NCBI RefSeq assembly: GCF_030867145.1
Contig: NC_134428.1
Coordinates: 2,046,001 to 2,110,000 of the forward strand
Direction: 5' to 3'
Length of the DNA: 64,000 nt
From: Opisthocomus hoazin
Lineage: Eukaryota > Chordata > Aves > Opisthocomiformes > Opisthocomidae
Shown in pieces: positions 1 to 11,540 of the stretch. Both the position numbers and the translations under genes were made by a program. The notes below the pieces were generated by a model, which saw only the letters and a list, made by a program, of their open reading frames with translations, did no database searches and was not told where the DNA came from. Positions within the stretch are counted from its first letter, which is position 1; every line of letters starts with the position of its first letter.

Positions 1-600
1 GGGGGATAATTCCACTCGCATTCTACCAAAAGTCCATATTCTAAAAATTTCGTGATTAACCCCTCCAATCCTTTTCAAGCCTCCCACTTAATAGGGTATT
101 GTTTTTGTTTTACCGGTTTGGATCCAGGTTTCAAGGTCACTTTTACCGGTTCTGCCAATTTGGACCGTCCCGGAACTTCATTTGCCCAAACTAAGGGCAT
201 TACTGTGCTTTCCACCTCTTCTGGAATTTGCTCCTCCTTAAAAGAATCCTGTAACATGAACACTCTCGCCTCTATGGCTTTTGATTCTGGTATCAATAAT
301 TCAATTTCTCCATCTTTAAAATTTATTCGTGACTCTAATTTGCTTAATAAATCTCGTCCTAACAAAGGCAACGGACATTCAGGCATATATAGAAACCGGT
401 GAGTTACCGACTGTTTTCCCAACCTAAATTTCAACGGCTCTAAAAGGCCTGTTTTCTCTTTGCCCTGTCGCACCAAAAACATCTACAGATTTATGACTAC
501 ATTTCCCTTTACATGTGTTTAATACCGAATAAGTGGCCCCTGTATCTACTAAAAATTCGACTTCCTCATTCCCTAGCTTCAATGTAACCAGGGGTTCAGC
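1..600 (-). pseudogene. pol: ERV protease and start of reverse transcriptase, broken
   Basis: The aspartic protease active site VDTGAT lies at about 549-532 on the minus strand. A frameshift between 530 and 455 moves the frame into the open stretch 482-78, which holds the protease C-terminal signature PLLGRDLL and the RT N-terminus QYPIK. A TGA at 77-75 interrupts the frame. After it the RT fingers sequence continues open to the window edge. Protease cleaves the polyprotein and RT copies the genome. Neither is intact here. Confidence 0.8.
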
Positions 601-619
601 TAGGGTTGACTTCCCCGGT

Positions 620-2152
620 CCTCTTCACGATTCCTCATCCAGAGTCATCAGCTTGATTGCACGGAGAGTCGGACCTAACTCTCCAGCTTTAGGGCATTCC
701 TTTTTCCAGTGCCCGCGTTCCTTGCAAATAGCACACTGATCTTGTGCTAATTGGAGATTCACCTTCCCTCTTTCTCCAACAGTTATTCGTCGTCCTCTTC
801 CTCTACCTCTCCTGTTGTTTCCAGTTAAGGCTGCTAATAATTTTCCAGCCCTCCGCGCCTATCTCACTTCCTTTTCTTTCTCCCTATTATTATACACAGT
901 CCAGGCTACTTCAAGCATCTTACCCAAATCTCTAGATTCAGGTCCTTCTAATTTCTGGAGCTTCTTTCTAGTATCTGGGGCTGATTGACCCATAAATATG
1001 GAGGCCAATTGTGTTGCTTCTTCTGGCTTTTCTGGATCCAAATTAGTATATTTTCGGGCACTCTCTTTCAGCCTCTCCATAAAGGCTGAAGGGGACTCAT
1101 TTAGTTCTTGTCTCACCTCATAGATTTTTGACCAATTTATTGCTTTTGGCATCACGTGCTTAACACCAAATAAAATCCACTTTTGATATCTAGTTAACAT
1201 TCCCCTGGGTCCCGGCTGATTTGGGTCCCATCCAGGATCTGAGGATGGGAAATTTTGATCCACTGTTCCCTGTAAATCCCCATGAGCATGCGCTCCTTCC
1301 ACCTGTTTTCTAGCAGCATTCAATACCATTTTCTTTTCAGTGACATCGAGCAAAGTATCCAATATCACTTGCAAATCATTCCAACCATGGGTCTTGGGTT
1401 CTAATTATTGTGTCAATAACCTTCGCTACCCTTTCAGGGTCCTCCCGATATGTGCCTGCAACTTCTTTCCATGACCTTCAATCAGTTATTGAAAACGGAA
1501 CTTTCACTACTATTGGACCATTATTCCCTACCGCTTCTCGGAGAGGAGCTTGGAGGGGAGCCGGTTCAGCCACCCCCCCATCCTTCCCCGTGTCCTTCCT
1601 GAAACCGGGCTGGATCCCCCTACCCCCTTCCATAGGAGGAGCAGAAGGACTATTAGCCTACAACTCCCGATCCTCCTGATCGCCCCTCCATCTCCAGCGA
1701 GGTGCAACCATCAATTCAAAATCATCCTCCTCAGACTCATATTTCAAACATTCCTTGCCAACACTACAAGCAGCACAACATTTCTTCGAGCCCTTTTCAC
1801 ATTTTCCCTTCTTTAAAGCCATCACCATTGGACCGTGGGGACGTATCCCACACTGCCTTTGCCATTCCGGATGATTTCTCAATGAGAAAAACAAATCTAC
1901 ATATGTCATCTCTTCCCATTTACCTTCCCTTTTACAAAACAACATTAATTGCAAGATAGTATTAGAACTCAGTATCCCGTTCTTTGGCCAACTCTCCCCA
2001 CCATCCAGAGTATACGTCGGCCACAAACGATTGCAGTATTCAATTAATTGCTTCTGAGTCAAAGGATCACCCCCCAGATACTTCCAGTGTTTCAGAATAC
2101 ATCCCAAAGGTGTACCCCGTGGGATGGGCTTTTTACTCAGAAATGTGCCCAT
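620..2152 (-). pseudogene. gag: ERV gag pseudogene (matrix, capsid, nucleocapsid)
   Basis: Gag would encode the virion structural polyprotein. The minus-strand reading frame starts at 2152 with MG, a myristoylation-type start, and stays open to 1658 as a matrix-like domain of about 164 residues. Capsid follows from about 1550 to 860. It passes stop codons and changes frame near 1380, after which 1374-859 is open for 171 residues. One nucleocapsid zinc knuckle (CX2CX4HX4C) lies at 735-694. The 2534-2153 stretch is untranslated leader. At least one frameshift and several stops make it non-coding. Assignment rests on domain order and on recognisable gammaretroviral capsid wording such as the RTQDP region near 1390. 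Confidence 0.8.
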
Positions 2153-2534
2153 CTCCCGAATGACCAGTGGTTGTGATTGTGCACTGTATCACAGGCACTA
2201 GTCAGAGGGACCCCAGCTCTTGTGGGAGCTCCCTCTCGGATCACAGCTCCCTGCCGGAATCTTGAAGACTTCAACCCCCCCAGCTGAAGACTCCCCCCTT
2301 GGGGCCCACTCCACCGGCTTTCACCGAGCAGAGACTTTCCAACCCTGCGTGGCTTTCACTGCGACTTACGAGCAGCCTTTAACCCACGTTACTTATTAGA
2401 AGAATGCCTTAATTTAATTCCAGGGGACTTACTTGGAATCCTTCGGTCCGGGGATCAGAGGTTCTCCTCGAGAATCCCTCGATGCCGGCTGGAGGTCCCG
2501 TGTTCCCGCGGATCCATCAGTATTCACAAGCGGG

Positions 2535-2552
2535 GTCCCATCTCGGTCACCA
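2535..2552 (-). promoter_or_regulatory. Retroviral primer-binding site
   Basis: The minus strand reads TGGTGACCGAGATGGGAC five bases after the LTR end. The initial TGG and the position fit a tRNA primer-binding site. It is not the common proline or lysine site. From memory it is closest to the 3' end of an arginine tRNA, with about two mismatches, so the primer identity is tentative. Confidence 0.6.
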
Positions 2553-2557
2553 GAAAC

Positions 2558-3181
2558 TGTCACCAAAAATCCAGGAATAAAACCTCGTAACACCACTGCA
2601 GTGTTAACAGGCAGCATTCTTTATTGCAGCGCTGGATGCACGGGGGATCATTCCACTGAACGTGCATACCCCATACCTTTTCCGTGCAGTTTATATAGAT
2701 CAAAAATATACATATTCATTAGATTTCCCAATCCACCTATACATATGCATAACCTATCCCTTTCATATTAAAATCAATTCCAATAAGTCATTTCCATAGA
2801 CTCCGCCCCACTGTGCTTGCACAGTGCCTCCTAGTGGTGGTCGTCGGGGGTCCCAAGATGAAGGCTTATCCTCTTCATCACAGTGTTTGCTGATTGACCT
2901 TTGTTTCTGCGCAAACTCAGTGCTCTTCTGGCTCCCATCCACACAGTAGGGTCGTCTTGACTGGTTCTAGGCGACTTCCAGTTTTTATTACAAACTCACC
3001 TCTCCGTTTGGAGATGCATGATTCTCCGCTTCGGTTAATTTACTATAAATGCACCTGCAGCTATTAGGTAACGCTATTTCTATTTATTATTGTTTAACAT
3101 TAGTGGCTAACTAGAGACTAGAGTCTCTGTTCCTACTGTTCCCAGATCTAGTGTCCAGACGGGTTGGGCTGTACAAGGGAC
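2558..3181 (-). repeat. 5' LTR of the class I ERV
   Basis: Read on the minus strand, the LTR ends in ...GTGACA at 2558, just before the primer-binding site. It contains a TATATAA-like box near 2690 and an AATAAA near 2620, which gives the expected U3-R-U5 order. The 5' boundary was placed at 3181 because the minus strand there reads TGTCCC, a plausible partner for the terminal GTGACA. No target-site duplication could be checked because the 3' end of the provirus is missing. Confidence 0.55.
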
Positions 3182-4210
3182 ATAGTAGCAGCATTGTTCA
3201 TGTTTATGGTGAACTGATTCCATCACCTTGGTTACAGCAGTAACAGGACAGTGCTGTAAGGGAACAGCTTCTTATCCTTGATGATGACAATAAACTAAAA
3301 CTCTTTAATTTCCTTCCCAATAGTTGTTCTGTATTTAAGTAATTGCTCTAAGTTCTCAGTAGCTAGCCTCTGGAATGAAGTTCTTAGAAGAGTGTTTTTC
3401 CTCTCATTGCTGCCTCTCTGTTATCATTTCAATCTTACAGCCCTTAGACACATTTGCCCGTAAACCTGCCAGCTCCATGCAGTTTCTCCTTATTTTTGTC
3501 CAGAGGAGGAAATGAAGCAAGGGAGTTTTTCCTTTTATAGCCGAAGACAACCAGGTTTGTGCAAAGGAATGGAGAATGGCAAAATCTTCCTGTGCTATGC
3601 AGATACAACACCATTACCTGCCTTTTCAGTCTCTGAAGTCATAACTCTGCAGCAGGGAGCGTGGAAGCTCTCAGGTCCCTTCATCTTCCCTGCCTTTCAG
3701 CATGTGAAATGAAACTAACCGAGTCAAAAAGTTGGTTTTATTTCTGTTCACAACATGAAACATTGCATACGTCAGCAGATTGGCCCATACACCCAAAGAA
3801 GAATCACACTTTGCTGGACAAAAAGCACAGCTGTCTCCAGGAATGTCAGGAGGCAAGGCATGGTGGTTCCCAGGCTTACTAAGCTGTTCAAATGCCTCAT
3901 CTGTGCTTCTGCAATGATGGCTTCAGTGCCTGGCTCATCTATAGACTCTCTACATGGATGCTGACATTTCTTGAGTGACCTGCTCTGAAAGGATTAACAT
4001 GGTAGGCTGTTAGTTTCGGAGGGGTATCAGGGTAGTAAAAGTGCAGAACTTGGCGTTGGACAAATGAAAAGAGAAGAAAAGGATGTGGTCAGGGCTGTTT
4101 GGGGGCACCTGTGGAGCAGCCCTGCACTTCCTGTGAATTACTTCTGGGGTCAGGGAGAACCTGGGAGTTTTCCGTAATTTGGAAATATCAAGAGCAAGGA
4201 AGGGTAGCAT
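3182..4210. other. Unrecognised stretch, no gene seen
   Basis: Only short open frames occur here, on both strands, with no recognisable domain. I see no LTR ends, tandem repeats or CR1 signature. It is either old unrecognisable repeat or unique flanking DNA. Confidence 0.4.
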
Positions 4211-5400
4211 CATTCAGGCCAGAAGGGACCCCAGGAGGTGTCTCAACCAACCTTCTACTCAAAGCAGAGTGAGACCAGAGCACTCAGGGCTTTATCCAAA
4301 CATACCTTGATTGCATTCCAGGACAGACACAGTGCACATTCTCTTGGAAAAAGCTTCCAGTGCTTAACCATCCTCATGCTAGAAAGGTTTTTCCCTATAG
4401 CTAGCCTTCATGTCTGTTCTTGCAGCCCATTGCCGCTTGTCCTTGGACAAGAGCCCAACTCCATCTTGCTGGGAATTGTACAATGCTGTTGTATGTTCCC
4501 CACAAGATCTTCACTTCTCGAGGCTGAACAAGGCCAGCCATCTCAGCTTCTTCTCACACTACTGAAGTTCTCCCAGGCTGATGGTTTCAGCACTGCTACC
4601 TTGAATTGGCTTCAGTTCATCATGGTCTCTCTGGCATGGTGGGATGTCAAAACCTAGGGGAAATATTTTGGATACCATGTAAAGAGTGCTCCTGCTCATA
4701 CAGCCCAAGATGCTGAGGGCCTTGTTTGCTAGTGGCTCATGTTTTGCTTAATGAAACCCAAAAAACATAAGATCCTTTCCCACAGAGCTGCTAGAAGCCT
4801 GAGCAGTCCCTGGGCTTAATCATTGCAGGGTCTTAGTCCACCTCAAGGTCAGGACTCATTGACTCATGAGGTTCCTATTGCGTCATCCCTCCAGTCTGTC
4901 AATATGCCTTGGGATGGCAAGCTGGCCTCTAGTGTAGTGGCTGCTCTCCTCAATGTGATGTCTTCTATAAATGCTGTGAAAAAGGACTGTCTCATCTCTG
5001 GGTCATAAAAACACATTGAACAGGGCAGGTTGAACACAGACCCTTGCAATTCCCTGCTAGTTACAGGTCCCCAGGGCAAGTATCAAACTCTGACCATGTC
5101 TCCCCATGTCTGATCATCCAGCTGTTTTTTTAACCCATCTACTTATCCACCCACACAGACCATAAAATCCTGTCCTGGACAGAAGAATGTTGTGGGAGAT
5201 GATGCTGAAACCCTTGCTGACTTGCAGTTAAAAGCTGCTCCCCCACGTCCAGACCAGAAAGCAAAGAGGATGTCCAGGCACAATCTGCCCTGGGTAAACC
5301 CAGTCACCTTCTCTTTCTGACACCCAGAAATGCGACCCAAGCACAAACGCTCTGGGGCACAGCCATTGGTTTCTCTTTTAACCTTTTCTGAAGCACTCAA
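4211..5400 (-). mobile_element. Old CR1 LINE remnant
   Basis: The plus strand reads as the reverse complement of a CR1 3' end: CAGGCCAGAAGGGACC near 4228, then the antisense of the RT C-terminal region (CCTTGTCC near 4440, CTCGAGGCTGAACAAGGCCAG near 4520). Further right, antisense RT-like sequence continues to about 5400. The reading frame is destroyed by many stops and indels, so this is an ancient copy. Confidence 0.65.
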
Positions 5401-5911
5401 CACTCATTGTGATTCCCTGGAATTGCCTTACAGGTTTAGACTGGTTTGTCATTTGGGCTGTAACTGTGCTTGGGGGGTGCTGCCCTTGAAGACCAGCTGT
5501 ACCAACCTCTGCCACCACACCTCGGCAATGGGTTCGGTCAGTGCCACAGCTCTGTCTCTGACATTAACACTCCAGTTCATCCTGTCTGTGCCCCTGGCTG
5601 AGGGCATTGCTACACATTTTGGCTGAAACACAGATGCTGTCCAATGAGGCACACTCATATTTGATGTAAGGAAACCTGGTACCAAGGGTCCAAGACCCCA
5701 TGTGTGCAAAGGTTTTGTTTCAGAGCAGAGACATGGCATGGACAAAGGAGAGCTGAATGTGTTTCTAGCCCTAGAAATACAAATCCAAAATGAAATGCCA
5801 AAATTAACTCAAGTGAAGTCATCCCCCTCCAGCTTGGAAGAAGAGATATTTCAATGTCACCTTTCTGGTGTCCTGCCTGAATAGGAGAGAAAAAAAGTCA
5901 TTCTCATGCCC

Positions 5912-6163
5912 AGCTCCTTTTCTTATGGCATAATGACTGCTGGTCGTAAGCTTCTCTCCCCAGCTGAGGAAGGGAACATCAGTGATTCCTTCCGCCTGTT
6001 TCACAGCAGGTTCCCCTGGAGCCCCAGGAACATCTCAAGCTCCTTTTCTTATGGCATAATGACTGCTGGTCGTAAGCTTCTCTCCCCAGCTGAGGAAGGG
6101 AACATCAGTGATTCCTTCCGCCTGTTTCACAGCAGGTTCCCCTGGAGCCCCAGGAACATCTCA
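5912..6163. repeat. Perfect 126-bp tandem duplication
   Basis: Bases 5912-6037 and 6038-6163 are identical as far as I can compare by eye, in direct tandem. The other OR units carry this block once. It is therefore recent or an assembly artefact. Confidence 0.9.
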
Positions 6164-8363
6164 AGGGAGTCCAAAGGGAACAGAAAGAGAGATGCGTTGG
6201 GCTGTTCCTCTGCTGCTGAGCTGGGCTGGGCTCGTGGGGTGGAGGGAGCTCATAGCAACAGGACAGTGCTGCAGAGAGACAGCTCTGCCCAGGAGCAGCT
6301 CCTCTGCAAAGCACAGCACGGCTGAGGGCACTGCCTGAAGGCACCGAGGGGAGAGCAGTGAGGCAGAGGCAGGTTATAGGCAATCAGGAGTAGGAAGACC
6401 TTGAGCTGAGACCTGACTGGGCGAGAGCTCTTCACAGCCCTCTGCACGGTAAGTCACTGGATGCAGAGCAATGCAGCTCATGTTCCTGATGGCATCTGAA
6501 CAGCCGGCACACCCTACAGCCTGTGAGATCAAGAGGACTCTCACAGTGACTCCAGTGTAGAGGAGGAGAATGTGCTCCTGAGCAGGGCTTCCCTGCTGTA
6601 CCATCAGAGGGATGTGACAGGGTGTGACAGCTGCCTTCTCCTGAGGATGGCTGTAGGGGTGTGAAGGTGGGTGTGCAGATGGGGGTGCACAGGAGAAGAT
6701 GCAGGTGGAAGGATTGACTCCCAGCAGGGCAGGGTCCTTCAGCTGTGGAGAGGGTGCTGTGTGGGTCAGGGCTGCTCACAGAGCCAGCTCATGCCCACGT
6801 CATTTCCAAAGGGACTTTTCACGAGTACGTTCAGTGCAGGGGATTCCTGCTTGAGTCTGTGCTTTCTTGAATCTGCACTTCCACTTTTCTCTGGCTCAGC
6901 TTGGCGGCAATGGAAACCCAGCTGTGCAGGTCAGAGCAGGGGCTGAGACTCTTCAGCCATCTCTCTGAGGTTTACTGGGAACCTCAGCAAGTGCCTCTAC
7001 CCCTCACCAGCCTGCAGAAAAAACCAACATCACCTTTCCACTTTCACCAGGGTTTGTGTGACCTGTTCTTTCAGCCCTGCACACACAGAGTGGTTGCAGA
7101 GCAGAGCTGTGCCCACGGGGACTGGGATGGGGTCTGTGAACACGGGCAGGGAAGAAGCACGGGGCCAAAGAAACAAGTTCCAGCAGGGACAATTCCAGGC
7201 AGTGGAAACCTGGGTAGGGAGGTTGGGAAAAGCCTATAGAAGTCCCGTTGCGGGGGAGACCCGGGCACCTCTCGGCCATGCCTTTCAGGATAGACTCCTT
7301 CCCTGAGCAACACATCTCTTTTCTTCTCTCCCACGTAGCAGAACCCTTAGCTGTGGGGTCTAGGCTATTAGTCATTTCCTCATCCAGCAGACCAGCAGAA
7401 GAGATGAAGTGCATCTCCTCTGCCATGTGCCCAGTTTCCACTAACCAGGGCCCAAGGACGACTGCCCTGCATTGTTGATGTCTGGAAGATGGTGTGCAGA
7501 GCTGGGTAAGGGAAAGGTTTCCTGAGTGCCCACCTGTGCCTCTCCCACCCTTGCTCAGATGTTCTTGGAATTGCTGTCAGGCTCTCTGGGAATGGGAGTT
7601 TCAGCTGCAGAGTCAGGCACAGTGCCTGTGAGTCCTATGCAGAAGTGCCCACAGCCGTGAGGTGTGCCAGCTTTCCTCTAGCATGTGAAGCTCTGGGCAA
7701 TGCAGTCCAGGAGGCTGGGGAATAAGCTGACTCTCCTTTAATAAGCTGCCATGGTTGGGACCCTTGGCTGTCTTCTTGGGGTGTCCATCCAAGTGGAATG
7801 CAACTTCCAGGGGACACTATGAGCCATGTGAGTTCTTGGTTTGAAGTGGGGAATGGAGATTTTGAAAAAAGGTGAGTCATTTCATGATCTGCAGTGCATC
7901 CTTCTGCTTTTAGCAGTGTCTGGTTGCTTTTCAGGGTAACACAGGGGTGTAATCGCTCTCGATCTTAGAAAGGTGCAAGTCCAGGGCAGCTTAGAAGAAG
8001 ACGGATGCATAGACCAGCTCCCCTTTCCACACCATACCAGCAATCCTTTTGCTGGTAGGATTCACTTTGTTCTCCCTGAATGCAGCAGAAAACCTTTTCA
8101 AACTGCCTTTTGCCATCCCCGTTCCTTAGCACCCAGAGTTGCAGAGCAGGGCTGACTCCTCAGCACTCAGCAGGGAGCACCACTGCTCGTCACGGCACAC
8201 TCTGCCAGCACAGACCAGAGCTCCAGCCATGCAGCTGAAGGCAGGTCTGCTAGAAAAGGGAAAGGGGGTGGTGTGTAGCAGTGGGGGCGAGTCTAGGAGA
8301 AAGGGCTTTGACTTTTCTCAGAGAATTGTACCCTAACTTGTCAGTGTCTCTTTCTTTCTGGAC

Positions 8364-8365
8364 AG
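8364..8365 (+). promoter_or_regulatory. Candidate splice acceptor before OR unit A
   Basis: A pyrimidine-rich run (TCTCTTTCTTTCTGGACAG) ends in AG exactly 23 bases before the receptor ATG. Vertebrate OR coding exons are usually preceded by a spliced non-coding exon. The same spacing occurs in the other units. Confidence 0.5.
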
Positions 8366-8388
8366 TGCTTCATGCTGAGTGGAAGCAA

Positions 8389-9210
8389 ATGTCCAACAGC
8401 AGCTCCATCACCCAGTTCCTCCTCCTGGCATTTGCAGACACACGGGAGCTGCAGCTCTTGCACTTCTGCCTCTTCCTGGGCATCTACCTGGCTGCCCTCC
8501 TGGGCAATGGCCTCATCATCACTGCCATAGCCTGTGACCACCGCCTCCACACCCCTATGTACTTCTTCCTCCTCAACCTCTCCATCCTCAACCTGGGCTC
8601 CATCTCCACCACTGTCCCCAAAGCCATGACCAACTCCATTTGGGACACCAGGGTCATCTCCTATGCAGGATGTGCTGCCCAGGTCTTTTTCTTTCTCTTC
8701 TTGATTGTAGGGGAGTATTGTCTCCTCACTGTCATGGCCTATGACCGCTACATTGCCATCTGCAAACCCCTGCAGTATGGGACCCTCCTGGGCAGCAGAT
8801 CTTGTGTCCACATGGCAGCAGCTGCCTGTGGCACCGGGTTCTTCAATTCTCTTCTGCACAGTGCCAATACATTTTCACTCCCACTCTACAAGGGCAATGC
8901 TGTGGACCAGTTCTTCTGTGAAATCCCTCAGATCCTCAAGCTCTCCTACTCAGACTCAGACTACCTTAGGGAAGTTAGGCTTGTCCTGGTTAGTGCCTGT
9001 ATAGCAGTTGGTTGTTTTGTGTTCATTGTGGTGTCCTACGTCCAGATCTTCAGGGCCGTGCTGAGGATCCCCTCTGAGCAGGGACAGCACAAAGCCTTTT
9101 CCACGTGCCTCCCTCACCTGACCGTGGTCTCCTTGTCTAAAAAACATGGCAGTGATTGGGTGTATCACAGCTCCTGTCACCCACAAGCCTCTGGAATAAA
9201 GGAGAGATAG
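8389..9210 (+). pseudogene. Olfactory receptor, OR14-like gamma-c, 3'-truncated (unit A)
   Basis: This was an odorant-binding seven-helix GPCR of the plasma membrane of olfactory neurons. I chose the start at 8389 (MSNSSS), matching the other copies, rather than an in-frame ATG 36 codons upstream. Residues 1-249 are receptor: N-glycosylation site NSS, GN in TM1, PMYFF, conserved TM3 Cys, MAYDRY, and KAFSTC at the start of TM6. Homology stops at about 9138 and the last 24 codons come from unrelated ERV-like sequence, so the end of TM6, TM7 and the NPxxY motif are gone. Two extracellular-loop Cys positions are Tyr (LYKGN and KLSYS instead of LC and KLSC). A full copy has about 310-320 residues. 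Almost certainly non-functional. Confidence 0.9.
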
Positions 9211-9985
9211 AATGGACTGTTAAAGCCGTGTTGAGAGAGTTTGGGACTGGGACATGGAAGAACTGGGATATAAATTTTAGGTACACCACTTGGCTGGTTA
9301 ACAGCGTAGAACCTGCTAAGCATCGTGGTAAGCATCCCCAGGCAAAGCCCCCATGTACTGTGGGAGCAGATGAGGTCCCTGTAGCGCACATAGAAAAGTG
9401 ACTGGGAAGGCAGGGCAGGCTGCTCCTCCCTTGGGAAAAGGCAATGCCATTCATGGGAAGGATGGGGAGATTCAGTGTTCACCTCATGGAGACATAACCT
9501 TGGCGGAACATAATCCATGATGTGAGTTGTGTGCTGTAGGATGTAATGTAGCAGGGATTACCTGAAGCGATGAAGAGCGAGCTTCACAAGGAACTGGGAG
9601 AGGGCAGCAAGGACCCAAATCAAGCTGGTGTTGGCACCCAACAATTGAACATGCTGCTGCTCCTTTCCTGAGCAACCATCTTGACAGATGAGACCCAAGT
9701 CATTGCTTGTACTTCTAGACATCTTGGGAAGTGGCAGAGGCCCACGGAGTGGGAAAACAATATCTATCTACCTATTAAGGAAATGGGGATAGGAGATAAG
9801 GAGAATGTAGAAATCTGGATGTTGGGTATAGAAATAATTTAATTATGTGGTGTAAGTGTCAGCTTTTGTTAAGCGGGGATTTCAGGAATGAGAAAGAGGT
9901 AGAACGAGATGGCCAGAAGGTATGCCATTGTCTCAAATTAAGTGGGATCTGAACATGATGAGAACAGTATGGCCTAAAGGGTGGA
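9139..9985 (+). mobile_element. ERV internal remnant replacing the receptor 3' end
   Basis: This sequence abuts the broken receptor. It has no long open frame and I recognise no domain with confidence. It ends in a purine-rich stretch (CTAAAGGGTGGAGAC) immediately before an LTR beginning TGTACTGG, which is the layout of a polypurine tract and 3' LTR. That context is the main reason for calling it ERV-derived. Confidence 0.45.
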
Positions 9986-10160
9986 GACTGTACTGGCTTT
10001 GGCTGAGATGGAGTTGTCTCTCCCCAGAGCAGAGCACATAGTGTTGTGCTTCGCATTTGTCGCTAGAATGGTGTTGATAACACATCAATGATTTGGCTCT
10101 TGCTCAGCAGTGCTTGCACAGCACTAAGGCTGTCTGTCCACTCCAACCCTTCCAAAGGTC
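9986..10160 (+). repeat. LTR, 5' part only (avian ERV LTR family 1)
   Basis: It starts TGTACTGGCTTTGGCTGAG and continues through a TGTTGATAACAC and CTCAGCAGTGCTTGCACAG region. The same family occurs at 52688-53278 and, in the inverted-repeat arms, at 37440-37985 and 45213-45715. It is cut off near 10160, before the R region. Confidence 0.6.
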
Positions 10161-10439
10161 AGTAACCTGCAGGTAGGCAAGGGAGTGTTTTGGGTGGTCT
10201 TGGGATCTGTGCTTGACACAAAAAGGCGTCTAAGGTTATCCACTCTGGAAAGCAGATCTCAGTGGAGGTAGTGTAGACTGAATACACAGCTGAGGACTGT
10301 CTTTTCTCTTTCCTTGAACTCTGCATGCCTTTTTTTATGTCTGTTGGCAATGAAGACACATCCTCCTGTGTCTGTGTGCAGCTCATTCCCCAGGCAAGGG
10401 AGGGGGGAGTTGGTGTCCATGGGCTGAAACACGTGGCTA
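10161..10439. other. Unrecognised stretch
   Basis: No gene, LTR end or tandem repeat is seen between the truncated LTR and the composite-repeat copy. Confidence 0.4.
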
Positions 10440-11540
10440 CAGTCTTTAATGGAGAAAGTTCAGATTATTGCATGGCTGCTGTAAGCCCCAGGTGGCTGGT
10501 GGGAGAAATGACGGGGTTTGGGGATAGTGATAAAGATTTCTCACAAAGTGTCTGACGTAGAGGGTCTTGATTTCCCTTCACATTCAACTCCATTTGGAGA
10601 TGCTCTGTTGAAAGCAGAATTGCTGATATCACTTAATGTGTAAGCAGATAAAGAGAACTGGAAAAAGAAGAAATCCTTTCTTCTTGTGTTTGTTAGTGAA
10701 ATCTTTTCACTTGGAGTACACTCCTGAAATCTCTCCATGTAACCAAAAATATCTGAGAAATTTAGGAATGTGGTGCAAAGACTTGGCTTGCTGGAGAGTT
10801 TTCCATGTTCTTGAGCCCTCTGGTGCCAAGCTCCTGAATTGCAGCTCCTGAAAGATGGCAGAAGCCTCTTAAGTAAAAGTCAGAAGCAAACCTCCAAGAT
10901 TCTGATGGTGTTAGTGAGTCCCACTGAGCCATCACGAAAGAGACCATGGAGACAAAGTGCTAACGAGGTGATCTGGTGATCTCCTGGAAGGAGGAGGTGT
11001 CAGAGGTGACAGACAGAGGTGGAAAATCAAATGTGTGCTTGGCTCTGAAGCCAGTTAAGCCTTTGATGTGTTTCACTAAGGAGGACGGGCAAGTCCTGAA
11101 CCCATCCACAGGAAAGGGTGATCATTTCCCTTGCAGGATAGTCAGGGGTCTTCCCGGGGGAAGTGGAATTTGGAGGTGTGTGATGCCAAGTGCAGAACAG
11201 TGGTACAGCACCTCCCGAGCTTTATCGGGAATGAGGAAGCAACGAAGCTCTGGTGCTTTTAAGAACCAGCATCTTCTTTTTTTGGCATCAGTGGAAGAGA
11301 CAGCAGAGAGCAAGGATAGAAGGACATTAGTTGTGTTGGTCAGAGGTCCCAGACCTATCAAGATGCTCAGCCATCCCACCGCAGGCTGCCCCTACACTGT
11401 CCTATACCTATGCCTGTTTTCTTGCAGCTGTCAACCACTCTCCTGCTTCCTCACCACACTCTGAACGCATGATGGCCCAAGCTTTGCTGATGTTTCTCAG
11501 TTGTCTCTTCCAACACTAAGCTGTGGTCTTCTGAGGATTT
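10440..11540 (+). repeat. Composite-repeat copy, first part
   Basis: Bases 10440-10600 resemble 46860-47040, and 11270-11510 resemble 47740-47960, in the same orientation as the right arm of the large inverted repeat. Bases 10930-11540 also match 20440-21030 inverted (shared GGTGGAAAATCA, and the block around CTATGCCTGTTTTCTTGCAG). It contains no intact gene. Confidence 0.6.

Larger units (their letters stand above)
1..3181 (-). mobile_element. Class I (gammaretrovirus-like) ERV, 5' part, decayed
   Basis: On the minus strand the order is LTR (3181-2558), primer-binding site (2552-2535), leader, gag, protease and the N-terminal part of reverse transcriptase, which runs off the left edge. One CX2CX4HX4C zinc knuckle, a gammaretroviral-type capsid and a protease with the VDTGA active site support a class I, gammaretrovirus-like element. 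It is defective: gag changes frame between matrix and capsid and has in-frame stops, protease has a frameshift, and a TGA at 77-75 lies at the protease/RT boundary. Pol beyond RT, env and the 3' LTR are outside the window. The boundary at 3181 is less certain than the internal parts. Confidence 0.85.
5440..8388 (+). repeat. OR duplication unit A, 5' flank
   Basis: This non-coding flank precedes the receptor at 8389. It aligns by eye with the flanks of the other OR units: 24840-27986 in the same orientation, 17620-14218 and 59630-55760 inverted. Shared landmarks include the GAGGGAACATCAGT...TTTCACAGCAGG block (near 5975), the GAGCAGCTCCTCTGCAAAGCACAGC block (near 6290) and a block near 7880-7990 close to the gene. 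The many short open frames are not conserved between units and I do not call them genes. It may hold non-coding 5' exons and the promoter, which is inference. Confidence 0.7.

Noticed and set aside
1..3181. Possibility that the class I ERV is intact and coding
   Set aside because: Frame changes and stops in gag, protease and at the RT start rule this out.
5906..6325. Open frame with an internal 42-residue repeat, resembling a repeat protein
   Set aside because: The repeat comes from the 126-bp DNA duplication in non-coding OR flank. The frame is not open in other units.
8281..8388. Upstream in-frame ATG adding 36 residues to the unit A receptor
   Set aside because: Other units show the region is untranslated flank crossing the splice acceptor. 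MSNSSS is the family start.
8341..8859. 172-codon acidic open frame opposite the unit A receptor (similar ones opposite units B, C and D)
   Set aside because: It is the antisense shadow of receptor codons and appears because the receptors share codon patterns. No independent support.
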